From Suillus spraguei (lineage: Eukaryota > Basidiomycota > Agaricomycetes > Boletales > Suillaceae): 64,000 nucleotides of DNA. The stretch's first letter is position 1. Each line of letters begins with the position of its first letter. A program made the translations under genes and the position numbers. Under the pieces are notes generated by a model. The model was not told the origin of the DNA. It saw only the letters and a list, made by a program, of their open reading frames with translations, and made no database searches. Location of the stretch: positions 21,278 through 85,277 of the forward strand of contig JABCPU010000293.1 of the NCBI GenBank assembly GCA_016800925.1. Direction: 5' to 3'. Below, in pieces: positions 31,546 through 41,939 of the stretch.

Positions 31546-31751
31546 AAGCATCACCCCGTCACCCTCACTTATTTAGGCATTGGGCGGCACTTCTGCTTTG
31601 CACAAGGAGGATCATTCTCGGCTGTTAGATTTCCCTGTTCTCTGTTCGTTTTACTGTACTCTTAGCACACTTAATGTCAGTCTTTCTTGCCTTTTCTGTC
31701 CTACCAACACTAATACAATTAATGTACCAAACTTGGTGTAATTGTGAGACA

Positions 31752-33003
31752 CTAAGTAATCAATGAAGCACCTATAAACAGTGCAGACATCATTGAGGAC
31801 AGTTGATGCACCAGATCTCCATTGCTTTTGAGACTTCCGATATTGCCTCCTGCTGCCCCATCATATTTGTCGAAGATCTGTGCAAATATCTCAGACGCGC
31901 CACTCATATGTAAAATTCGAGAGATGCCTGCATGTAGTGCAATAAAATGCGGGTTAGGTAATGGTAGGTCTCGTGCAGGGCTATCATGATTTCAGAAGGT
32001 GATGGTTTTACCGAGGAGCTCGAGAGGGTGTATCCACAGCCTGCCCCCAACATCCTTGACTGTATACTTGTTTTCTCGCTGGGGCGCTGATCAACATGAG
32101 GTATTTCAAGGATGCAAAACTGTGGGCTCACCTCCGTCTGCTCAAGGTATACTTTCAGCTTGTCAAAAATATTGTGGATATTGTATTCGAGCATCATGCC
32201 ATTGGAAGAGTTGTCTACAAGCCTTTCCATGTTTTGAATAGTTTCTTCAGACATTCCTGAGTAATGCCGAATGATATTCCACGTTGCAGCTGCAGTATGT
32301 GCCTGCAGAATCCAACTTGAGGGTTGATATTAATGATAACCTAGCAAAGACATCCTTACCTGGTCCATGGTAAAAACCCCAACAGCCCATTTCAGGATGT
32401 GCGCTGCTTGTAAAGTTACCCAACCCTGCTTGATGCTAGCGGGTTTGTGTGCCCCATCCCAGACACCTGAAATAATGCATCTATAACCGTCTCGTTGATT
32501 AACCTGCTGGAAGTTAATGCCAAAGCCATGTTTTAACTAGTAAAACATACATCGCTCCTGAATCTGTTACTTCATTCTGGACTGGCACTTACAAGGCTGC
32601 CATAGGTGTCAGTGTCATCAATAGTCGGTGTGGCCTGACCAGAAACCAAGTCTGATGGTTGGTAGGTTCTGGCTGTGACTATCAACAAAGAAGTTGTGTT
32701 AGTATCCATGGCAGACATCTCGAAGTTCTAGCTCACATGGCCATAAAAGATAAATGAACCAAGTCCTTGCGAGATTGACTTGCTCATGGATCTCATGACA
32801 TGCACAAATAGCACAGGTGGTATAACACTTGGAGCTTTTGCCACTGGTCCTTTGAGCATTCCTCAGCATTGCGTCCAGAACCTTGGATGCGTCCATGTCG
32901 TGCACACTTGGTGGAGTCGTGATCCATCTGTATTGATTCATCGCTAGTTGCTCTATTATTTGTTGAGCCTGTCCCTGTTACAAGAACACCTTCTTGCGCC
33001 CCT
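31752..33003 (-). pseudogene. HNH_2-type endonuclease-like pseudogene
   Basis: The family is defined by a Cys/His metal site in an HNH fold. Visible parts from the right are DASKVLDAMLRNAQRTSG and HEQVNLARTWFIYLLW (N-terminal helices), then NQRDGYRCIISGVWD and TLQAAHILKWAVG (the HNH core: RDGYRC plus AHI), AAATWNIIRHYSG, NGMMLEYNIHNIFDKLKVYLE, and the C-terminal RDLPLPNPHFIALHA and RILHMSGASEIF. Several frame changes and an in-frame TGA near 31990 separate these blocks. The stop TAG is at 31752-31754. Host defence or mobile roles are possible for the family; this copy is inactive. Confidence 0.7.
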
Positions 33004-33190
33004 ACTATCATTTTTCCTCCTATGCGTCGCTGTCTGCTCTCGTCCCGACGAGGCCTCCATCCTCATCCTCCGATACCTCGTCTGGCTTGCCATCGTCACT
33101 CCCTACCTCGCCTATGCTCATCTCCTCCATCGTCATTGAACACACCCTCTTCGTGCACCTTCTACCTCCTTTGCACCTATACACACCTCT

Positions 33191-33664
33191 TGTTACGAAC
33201 TGGGGTGGCGTCACCAGCGACAGTGAAAAGACACAGGCGGTCTGCTGGGAGTTCTTACAATGTTCAAAAGAGAACAAGGTGAAAGTACTAGGAACGCGTT
33301 CCGAGTACGATCAAGGGTTCAGCCTCAAAGACAAGTCTAAGAGGTATCCGCGAGAATAGAGACTAAGACTAAGGAGTGCTTAGACTTAGAGACGATTCAA
33401 GACGACTTAGGTTGGAGACCTAAGCGAAGGAGATTCCAGGTAAAACCCAGTAAGATTAAAGTAAGGAATCTACTACAAGTACACTGTGCTTAAATAGGCC
33501 AATATGTGCGCACAGACCAAGCGATACGTGAGAATGTAAGTGCGTATCCTAAGAAGGAAGGCAACTATAGTACAGATGCGTTGAGCATATGAGTCAGAGT
33601 CATGTTACGTAATATACAAGGTAAATGAAGTAGAAAATGAATAGGGGCACATACGATTGTAACA
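33191..33664 (-). repeat. Solo LTR of the Gypsy-1/2 family, TSD CCTCT
   Basis: 474 bp, TGTTACGAAC to TTGTAACA, flanked by perfect 5-bp duplications CCTCT (33186-33190 and 33665-33669). It represents an element removed by LTR-LTR recombination. The two flanks together form one continuous Cys/Pro/Ser-coding-like, CpG-rich stretch. Confidence 0.95.
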
Positions 33665-33669
33665 CCTCT

Positions 33670-34741
33670 CGTGCTTTGCGCGCTTTAAGCGCCTCCTCTG
33701 CGCTCGTCGCATTACTCTGCACTTCAACACGCGCACCCATTCGGTTCACGGGAACCCCCTGTCTACCTTCAAGGACATCTTGGTATCATGTTGTGCTTTA
33801 TCCTTTTACTGTTTACCTTTCTTGACTCGTGCATCGCCTCATTGGCTTGTACCCTTTATACCTTCGGCTCCACACTTATGACTCCTTCGCGCACATGCAC
33901 ATTCTCATTGGTTGATACGCCTCTGACTCGTTTACAAGCATGCATCCTCTTCTTGGCTATCTGACTTCATACTTAATTCAGCAATACTTATGTATTCGTG
34001 CTCCACTTCAATCTTACGTATAAATACACACAGATAGCCTTTGTACTTCTTTAACTTGAATCTACTTGATCTTCGACCCTGAACTTCCTTTCAATAAGCT
34101 TTTCATAAGCTTATCATCTCTATTCGAACTTCGTAGAAGCTCATCGCTTCTACGTCTTTGATCGTCGTCAAGAACCTCGTCCCTGTGACATAGGTCGTGA
34201 GACAGCGCATAGTGCCCACCTCCAACCAATGCAACTAGCGCACTCCACACTAGGGGACCGATATGCACGGGCCGCCGCTCTTGATAGAGCGCCTGTTGCA
34301 GACACCACTCAAGTTCATTAGCGCCTGGCTAGGTTGCTAATAGTCCCACGTAAGTCGCAGTGGATACGACAGCATTTTGCATGGCCAAATACACATCCTT
34401 GTTGAAGCTGATGACAGATTCAGGTTTGCTGATGCTCGCGCTCAGGTTGCTCAGGTCGCTTAAGTCACTCACATTTCATGAATGAGACATGTGAGAGAAA
34501 CAATATTCGTAGTAAGATGTTGGGGTGGTTGTACAATAGGTCGGCTCCCGCTGTTGCTGGTCAAGGGTTAGCTGGTGTTATATAAGTAGATAACACCTCA
34601 GTTAACTGTTCATCAACTATCACTGCGGAAATGAGAAATTGATCAGAGGCTATTCCGAGAGAGACAGGAAGAATAATCAGAGGCAACATGTACCTAGCTC
34701 ATAATCCGATGTAAATCAGACCTGTGGCCAAATTCGAGAAC
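33670..34741. other. LTR-like or promoter-like region without a gene
   Basis: A TATA box (CGTATAAATACACAC at about 34017) is followed by a pyrimidine-rich leader and a small hairpin series (AAGCTTTTCATAAGCTT; GTAGAAGCTCATCGCTTCTAC at 34132-34152). This could be the LTR and leader of another, unidentified retroelement. No reading frame is convincing. Confidence 0.35.
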
Positions 34742-34744
34742 TAA

Positions 34745-34820
34745 GTGTCTGTTCGGGATCGGGATTTTGCCCAACTTCGACAAACTTCAAGAAACAAAAC
34801 AACATAGTTAAGTAAGCATG
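34745..34820 (+). repeat. Harbinger left terminal inverted repeat
   Basis: About 75 bp. It matches 38419-38494 in reverse complement with a handful of mismatches. Confidence 0.9.
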
Positions 34821-34936
34821 CCGGTATGCCGAGTGCCATCAGTCACAGTGTGACATTGTCTTATCAATAACGATAACCATGCCCTTGACACAAAGCTCAT
34901 CAGAGTCGCAATCTTTCTGTTTCTACCCTACCATTA

Positions 34937-36265
34937 TGGCCAAAGGCAAAGGTAAAAAAAGGCAGCCACTGACAGTCAGGAACTTACCACAGCAGCAAAA
35001 GACCACTGTGTATGGTCTGTTGAAGATGAAAGGAAATTAGTTGAATATGCTGTCCAATACAGCGCCAAAGGGGGTGATGGGATGAACTTCACAAAATCTT
35101 TCTGGATTGGTGCTGCCACAGAGATGGCAACACACTCATGCCCTGATAGTGCTCCCAAGACCCCTGAAGCCTGCCAATCCAAATGGGCTTGGGTAAGTAC
35201 TATTGTTTTATTGATATACATGCCATTACTAATATTGATGTATTTCTAGATAAAAAGATGTATCAGGTGGTTGACAAAATATCTAGTGCCTCAGGTTTAT
35301 CATTTGGCCCGGATTTAGAAGCTAATATCAGCAAAGAATCTGAGACTATGTGGGCAGACTTTATTAAGATACTGTATCATCTATCTGTCCTGTTCTACCA
35401 CACTAATCATTCATGCAGCATAACCCCTTAGTGAAGCCTTTGAAAAACAAAGGATGGCCACATTATGAGATGCTGCAAGGTATCATTCTGGCACAGACAA
35501 GCAGCTGGGTTGGCTTCCATGCCAGCACCAGCCTAGCTGCAGATGCATCGACTCCCACAGCAACTGGTAGTGACATCACCCATGCTACTAGCAGTGATAC
35601 TTCTGCTGATCCCATGTCGTCCCTGGAGAGTGTGCCCAATCAGGTTGAGTTTTGTGACCTTGATGACATCGAAATGAGCAGAGCACCTGCCGCTACACCT
35701 ATCCCTATTTCACCTGTCACTGGCGCACCTATCCCACCTGTCACACCATGAGGCTTCAATGCAGCTACACAGCCCTTTGTTTCCCTTCAATTTCCATGCC
35801 TGCTTTGTCAATGGTGGTGAAGCGTAAAGCTGACAGGGACGATAGTGGATGACACAAGTCCTGCCCCCCAAATTCTTCAAAAGGAAAGAGTGTGTCAGGG
35901 TCATCAAAAGCGCAGTGTCTCACCATGCCAGTTGCTTTGGAAGAGATGGGTGACAAGGTGGCTGATAGTATAACTTCTGCAGGCTCAGCACTTCAGGAAA
36001 CTGTCACAGTGCATATCATGGAACCTGTTCCAACCTGCAAGCAGTGCACTATGCTTTGGGTGCAAGAAGAAAAGGATTTGGACGACTACAATGCCATGGT
36101 GATGATCAACCTTTTTAAATCTGACGTCACTATCACTGATGCTTACAACAACATCACACAAGATGGTATTCATAAGATTTTTTTAGATCAGCACCTGTGG
36201 GAGGCAAGGAGAGTGCGGGAAAAAAACAGGAGCTGCTGTGATACCTCTGCATCATACATTAATTA
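34937..36265 (+). pseudogene. Harbinger Myb/SANT-like DNA-binding protein
   Basis: In PIF-Harbinger elements a second protein with a trihelix Myb domain helps the transposase enter the nucleus and bind the ends. The start MAKGKGKK (34937) is followed by a one-base shift, then WSVEDERKLVEYAVQYSA, MNFTKSFWIGAATEMATH and PEACQSKWAW (the SANT/Myb_DNA-bind_3 pattern, with spaced Trp), and after an intron YQVVDKISSASGL. Further exons give NPLVKPLKNKGWPHYEML, a Ser/Thr/Pro linker (SPVTGAPIPPVTP) and a C-terminal helix region AQCLTMPVALEEMGD to QHLWEARRVR. The early shift and a stop at 35749 suggest decay or mis-spliced exons. Confidence 0.7.
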
Positions 36266-36371
36266 GATTACTACATATACAATGTTCTTAAGAGACAATC
36301 TATATATGAATTCTTGATGAGCTAAGTGCCTGCATCAGATTGTGCAGTATCTGAAGAGGCAGGTGGTGCAG

Positions 36372-36689
36372 CCCCAAATCCTGCCTCAAATATAAAATCT
36401 TGTCTTGATCTGTTTGCTGCACCACCTGCCTCCATTCCTTGACAATGGATGCCCAAAATCTCAAGTCATGTTGAAGCATCAAATATAAAGATGAGATTTT
36501 ATCTTATATTTGAGGCAGGATTTAGGTTTGATGCTTTGACATCACTTGAGATTTTGGGCGTCCATTGTCAAGGAATGGAGGCAGGTGGTGCAGCAAACAG
36601 ATCAAGATGAGATTTTATATTTGAGGCAGGATTTGGGTTTGATGCTTTGATATCACTTGAGATTTCAGGTGTCAATTGTCAAGGAATGG
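36372..36689. repeat. Long inverted repeat (hairpin) between the two Harbinger genes
   Basis: The left arm 36372-36482 and right arm 36527-36638 are near-perfect reverse complements (for example CCATTCCTTGACAATGGATG against its complement) with a 44-nt loop that itself contains AAATATAAAGATGAGATTTT and its partial complement. A third, direct partial copy of the right arm follows at 36637-36689. The repeat lies exactly where the convergent transcripts meet. Confidence 0.9.
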
Positions 36690-36826
36690 TGCAAGATATT
36701 CCATTTGACGACATTGTTCTGGAGGGTACTGGGCCTTCTGTAATCTTGATGGTGGGTTCACAACATAAATTGATTGAAAAATGACTACAATGAACAAACA
36801 ATGATAACAAAACAACTAATTATATT

Positions 36827-38339
36827 TCAGTATGCACCAGGTGGCAAAGACGCTCCTCTACGCTGCCTTTCTGTAAGGTAATCACCCCACATTGATTCAG
36901 CGATCTTGTCATAAACATCATGTGCATGAATGCGTGCTGCTTCAGTTGGAGGTCCATCGGTGAGTGTGCCACTATCATAGGGAGCCCTCCACTCATCTGA
37001 CTCCACTTGACAGTAGTCTGATAATTCATCTGGGTCATGGATGCAGATGACATTGTGTACAAGACACAATGCCGGAGGGATGTGAGCTTGTATATTAGAG
37101 CTATACTCAGGAGAGAGCCAAAGGATGCAGAAGCGATTTTTTAAGACACTGAAAATATGCTTGACGACATTGTGGAGCTGTGCATGGTGTAGATTATACA
37201 GTTCCTTGGCATTGCAAGGCCTGCAGAGATGTGTAAGTACTATGCCAGGGCAGTAATAAGTCAGGAACATACACAAGATTTGCATGGCCCCATTCAGCAA
37301 GGTGGTAGCACACACCACGATAAGGTACCAACAATTCATCATATGTGGCAAATCCGGCATCTGCAAGGTACACCTTTCCCGGAGGGATCATAAAATCAGT
37401 TAGACAAGCCACATTGTAGATACGAGCATCTGCTGCAGACCCCTGGAAACCACTTAACATATACGTGAAACACATGTCAAAGTCACATGCAGCAAGGCAA
37501 TTTTGTGTTAAATTGCCTTTGTGGTCACGAGTGGCATCACGATCAGCAGCTGAGGGATGACAAGTAATGTGTGTGCCATCAATAGCACAAATTATGTCTG
37601 CAAAGTAGGGAAATAGTTTTGTCATCTCAAGGATTTGGGCAGGTATTGGAGTTTCTGCATTGGGAAGCCGGACATAGGTAGAATAGATTGGCCAGGAGGA
37701 GAATGCAATAAGAATTTGTTTGAACTATCTGGAAGCAATATTAAGCAAGCATAGGGGTAAAAGTGGGAGGACACACCTCAATATAGTATCATTTGAGCAC
37801 TGAAAATGCTCAGCAAGGTGGCATACAGAAATGCCTGTAACACAGGCATATAGGAAGATGGCAAGTTGCTCTTCCAGTGTGACATGTTTTGAGTCATTTA
37901 TGCCAGCGTCACGAAGTACTTGTAGTAATACAGTGAATACATGCTGATGTACACCAAGCTCACATTGAATTCGTTCTGGATGGCCATTGAGAAGCTCATT
38001 GACCCAGCCAACCCCCATCAGAATTGAGGTGTGATAGGGCTGTTTGTTGTAGTATGTATTTGTGTAGGAGTTAACAGTGACCCCCACAATATTGATGACT
38101 TCAGAGGCTGATGTGACCATGCGCTGAAAAAATTCAATGATAGCATGAAGAAATTTGATGTCTGATTGCTCTGCATCATCAATATTCTTGTCCTCATCCT
38201 CATCCCCCTCATCCCTCTCATCCCTCTCATCCCTCTCATCCCTCTCATCCTCCTCATCCTTCTCATGACTCCTTGAGTTCGATGAATCCTCTTCATCGGC
38301 AGAAGGGCTGTCACTGTGGTGAAAGAGGCGGGGGAGCAT
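36827..38339 (-). pseudogene. PIF-Harbinger DDE_Tnp_4 transposase, third catalytic residue changed
   Basis: The start at 38339 (MLPRLFHHSDSPSADEEDSS) is followed by an acidic DER repeat, a helix-turn-helix part (VTLEEQLAIFLYACVTG, VCHLAEHFQCSNDTILR), then the DDE domain: FADIICAIDGTHI (first Asp), QNCLAACDFDMCFTYMLSG, GSAADARIYN and VYLADAGFATYDELLVPYRG (second Asp). The position of the conserved Glu, normally in (V/I)E+xFGxLKxRF, reads VVKHIFSVLKNRF, that is Lys (codon at 37160-37162). The C-terminus ends WGDYLTERQRRGASLPPGAY at 36827. Introns of about 50 nt (near 37205-37260, 37626-37730) connect the exons. The enzyme is probably inactive. Confidence 0.85.
38205..38262 (-). repeat. 9-bp tandem repeat coding DER units in the transposase
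   Basis: CTCATCCCT is repeated about five times and is in frame, so it encodes ERDERDERDERDE within the acidic N-terminal region. Confidence 0.9.
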
Positions 38340-38418
38340 GGCTGTGGTATGTATGTACATATACACACGTATTGATAACACTAATCAGTGTGATATCAGT
38401 TTCAAGCTCCAAATGGTA

Positions 38419-38494
38419 GATGCTTACTTAACTATGTTGTTCTGTTTCTTGAAGTTTGTTGAAGTTGGGTGAAATCCCAATCCTGAACAGACAC
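38419..38494 (-). repeat. Harbinger right terminal inverted repeat
   Basis: This is the partner of 34745-34820 and is followed by the TAA duplicate. Confidence 0.9.
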
Positions 38495-38631
38495 TAAATA
38501 AGCAAGGGTGGTAGGGTGATGCTTAAAGGGGTGCAGCAGTGGAACCAGATAGTCAGGGGGATGGTGATGAGGGAATTACGAACTTCAACGGACAACCCCG
38601 TGATTGACAAAGCCAGGAGAGCCTGTGTTAG

Positions 38632-38830
38632 AACATGGTTTGCTGGAAAGTGATATGGTATTTAGTAGTAGCCCATTATATACTTGTGTGCCAGCAAACA
38701 TGATAAAAATACTGAGCACCTTAGCCACACATGAAACATGGCTTGCTGGAAAGTGATATTGTATTCAGTGGTAGCCCACTACATACTTATGTGCTAGCAA
38801 ATGCAATGACAATGTTAGGCACCTTCACCA
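38632..38830. repeat. Dispersed ~97-bp repeat, two tandem copies
   Basis: Units at 38632-38728 and 38733-38830 both read GAACATGG(C/T)TTGCTGGAAAGTG and end TTAGCCAC or TTCACCAC. A third copy lies at 54208-54305. Preceding DNA (CCGTGATTGACAAAGCCAGG) also matches 54163-54182. Confidence 0.85.
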
Positions 38831-39860
38831 CTAAAAACCTCATACTGTGATATGGCCTTATTTAAGCTACAAAGCTGAATCATCATGCCTGCTGTCGACA
38901 TAGTATTAGATAGTGTGACAAAGGTGGATCATTAATTACACTAGCAAGAAAATCTCTCAAGTATTATACTCTAAGATATACCCTTGTAACACAGGTTCCA
39001 AATTTCGTTATCATTATCAAATGCTACCAAGTCTATCTTCAAGCAAATTCAAACTACATACCTGAATCATTGTTCTTGCTGTTGAGATAGTATTAAATAG
39101 TCTTACAACATCAGTAAACTACAACTTTTTCACAGAGGTTGGCATCTAGCGACAGGAAGCCACAGCACTCTACAGTTCATGCAGGCTCACAAATAACAGC
39201 AATAAAGCACTCACAATTCAAACAGACACCTAGTTAACAAGGCTCCTACACCAACTTAAGAAGTACTGTACTAGTACATCATGGAAACCTACCCACAATA
39301 AGTTAGAAGAAATACACCTAGGCTAGATGGAATGTTCATAATTCAAATAAGTTAGAATAACTAGATGAAATGTCCATAACTTCGATAAAAATTAAATTAA
39401 ATTAAGTTTATTGACTTAGCACGAAACAAGCACGCAACACACAAGCTGTAGATCTCAACTGCTAAGGTTAAAATTTGTATATTCCAAGAAGAAAAACATC
39501 ACAGTAAGTTTTATTGGCCTTGGCGCGTCAATTGTCAATTGACGGGACAATAGTACTCTACATGGCTTCAAAATGTATCTATCATGGGCAAAGGAGGAGA
39601 TGCCAATGGGGAGACACAATGGTTCATGCGGAGACAGCGATCAGGTTAGAGGCGATGGCAGAGGAAGCGGAGGTGAGAGCAGAAGGGATGGAGACCTCAC
39701 TGGGCTTCTGGAAGAGGGTGAGGAATTTCTTCTGGTGCAGGAATAGAGATGGAACGCATCACATGAGCGTAGGGCAACTTTGAAGCATGGTGAGTACCAT
39801 GGTTTTTCGAATTTAATGAAAACTCAGTGATGGCCATCTCAATAGTCTGGTCCTGGTAAC
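38831..39860. other. AT-rich repeat-derived DNA without a clear gene
   Basis: Part of this stretch (about 39262-39360) matches 51900-51990 in inverse orientation (GGAAACC(T/C)ACC..CAATAAGTTAGA). A plus frame at 39514-39783 (MALARQLSID) has no family likeness. Nothing else stands out. Confidence 0.4.
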
Positions 39861-39879
39861 TCTAAGCTCGTGCTGTCAG

Positions 39880-40500
39880 CCATGTTTTAGGGTATAGCAT
39901 GTGGAATAAACATGCACCTTGAGATTCCACATCTGAGCGAGTTGTTTTCAAGCTGGTGCAGGAAGATGTCTTCTTTGATTGTCTTCATCACCACTGCTGA
40001 GTACATGGGATGAGCTTCTCTGAGTTATCTTCACTCCGACCAAGAGCATCAGCAGTCTTGAAACTCTCCATGATGCAACCGGCAACATAAGCCATGGTGA
40101 GCTTGTGATCAATCATTTTAGCATGATCGAGCTCGAGATGAAGGAGCCACGGCAACTGCAGACACAGCTTGGACTCAATCTCCTTGTCGGGAATGGCAAA
40201 GAATGACTCTTACGAAGATGGAGTCCTCCTCAATGATGGTGGAGCTTGAATCTGGGTCATACCAGATCTCCATGGCTGTGACCACCAACATAAGTCATGG
40301 TGAGCTTGCGATCAATCATTTTAGCATAATTGAGCTCGAGACGAAGGAGCCACAGCAACTGCAGATGCAGCTTGGACTCAATCTCCTTGTCAGGAATAGC
40401 AAAGAATGACTCTACGAAGACGGAGTCCTCCTCGATGATGGTGGAGCTTGGATCTGGGTCATACCAGATCTCCACAGCTGTTGTCACAGGATGCAATGAG
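39880..40500 (-). pseudogene. RPB1 (RNA polymerase II largest subunit) gene fragments, tandemly duplicated
   Basis: The minus strand encodes VTTAVEIWYDPDPSSTII, EEDSVFVESFFAIPD, EIESKLHLQLLWLLRLEL and AKMIDRKLTMTYV, followed by a second copy with ESFFAIPDKEIESKL, AKMIDHKLTMAYVAG and then ESFKT, SEDNSEKLI, KEDIFLHQLEN. These are consecutive stretches of the C-terminal part of Rpb1 upstream of the CTD. The duplicated unit is about 195 bp (40087-40281 and 40282-40477). Several positions differ from the family (SPW to LLW; R to C or H), and frames are broken. It is a captured fragment, not the functional gene. Confidence 0.85.
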
Positions 40501-40566
40501 ATATATGTGAGCTCTTGCTCGATGTTCTTGGCAAGAAGACCATCCTGGACTTACCACCAGCCTACC

Positions 40567-40830
40567 AGATGAATTGCCACCATAGTATATTGACAGCATT
40601 GGGAGGACATGCCCATTGCCTGAAATTGGGTCCAGATGAACCATGATGCCAGCATCTTGTAAGAAGGAGAATTTTGGTAGTATTCTTACTATCACCATCC
40701 TACCAGACAAATTGCCACCATAGTATATCAACAGTGTTGGGAGGACATGCCCGTTGCTTGAAATTGGGTCTTGGTGAGCTGTGATGCCAGTGTCTTGCAG
40801 GAAGAAGAGTTTTGGTAGTCAAGTGCCACT
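40567..40830. repeat. Tandem ~145-bp repeat next to the RPB1 fragments
   Basis: TTGCCACCATAGTATAT..ACAG..TTGGGAGGACATGCCC occurs twice (about 40573-40717 and 40718-40830), together with the GATGCCAG(C/T)(A/G)TCTTG(T/C)A block. It was duplicated like the adjoining RPB1 unit. The protein on the minus strand (IYYGGN..SGR) is not recognised. Confidence 0.7.
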
Positions 40831-41118
40831 ATAACATTGCCTACTGTTATCTAACCATGACAAATGTGTGCCTATCAATGTAAGAATTAACAAAGAAAGT
40901 AGACACAAGATCACAAACTTACAGTTATCTGGTTCCATGGCTGGCAGGCTCATCACTAAACCTTTCAGATAATCAAGTGCGCTACCTGCACGACCTAGAA
41001 AAAGATGTGAGCTTACTAATCAATAAAGGCTACTATCAATGCTGATTTTTACTGGCAGTGCGGCAAGAACATACCTCTGAGTCTTTGAACCATCTCATTG
41101 ATGATGCATATGGGGAGC

Positions 41119-41480
41119 TGTCATATACCATACTTCTAATCCCAGATCCGACCATATCCGATCAGATCCGATCGATTCCATTTCCGTCTGGTTCACAGAT
41201 CCTGTCTGTACCACCCATCTGAATATGCTCACTTCTCACACCTTAACTCCCTTGGTCTATCTCCTTTCGTCATTCTCTTTTTCATTATTCGGTTGTTATA
41301 TTTCGTCTGTGTCACTATTTCTGTGTTCATTTCGATTCTGCTTACTGATCCGTGTCATTAGACTTCCGTTACACTTCATACATACCCTCGGTCCGACTTG
41401 TTGATTATCTCTTAGATACTTACAGTATATAAACATAGTAGATCTCCGTAGAACCTTAGTTCGAATATCATCTTAGATTC
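41119..41480 (+). repeat. LTR-X copy with TATA box
   Basis: It starts TGTCATATACCATACTTCT and follows the 26535-26934 unit for about 230 bp in opposite orientation. It then continues to a TATA box (ACAGTATATAAACATAG near 41434) and a pyrimidine-rich leader. The 3' limit is not defined; it may reach about 41700. Confidence 0.65.
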
Positions 41481-41939
41481 TACTCATTCCGCTTCTTCCG
41501 GACTTGAGCCACCCTCTGCTCTAAAGTCACCTTCCGAGACTTAGGATTGATTCCTATAGTCTATATCTCCGACTCTATCTTTGGATAGTCTACCTCCGTT
41601 AGTTTCTAGTTAGGAACTCGTTCCGAAGCTAGCCTTAATCTTTGTTCTATCCTTACGTTCCGAATAACCTTCGGACGTATCATATCCGATACCTTTGGAC
41701 GCCCGGATCCGTCACGCAACTCCTTCTGGATCTTCGGACAAATAACTTCTCCTTGAAATAAGGGGCATTACTCGAGAAAGGGGCACAGTGCATGAACTGA
41801 GGCCAAAGCCCTTTGGATCTCTCTACCTTTGAGTATGGTCTTAACAGGAGCAAGGCATGAATTTAGATGAAGATCTAGTTGATCACAAAGCTGAAATGTC
41901 TAACTTGAGTTGAGTGATGAAGAATTAGAAATGGTTGCA

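Larger units (their letters stand above)
34745..38494. mobile_element. PIF-Harbinger DNA transposon, TSD TAA
   Basis: The 3750-bp element has inverted ends GTGTCTGTTCGGGATCGGGATTT (34745) and the complement of GTGTCTGTTCAGGATTGGGATTT (38494), extending about 75 bp (to ATAGTTAAGTAAGCAT). The 3-bp duplications TAA at 34742-34744 and 38495-38497 are typical of the superfamily. It carries the two canonical genes, a Myb/SANT protein on plus and a DDE transposase on minus, converging on a long hairpin. Confidence 0.93.

Noticed and set aside
38018..38368. Met/Arg-repeat frame (MRRMRGMRGMRG)
   Set aside because: It is a shifted frame of the 9-bp repeat in the Harbinger transposase; the DER frame joins the conserved HTH.
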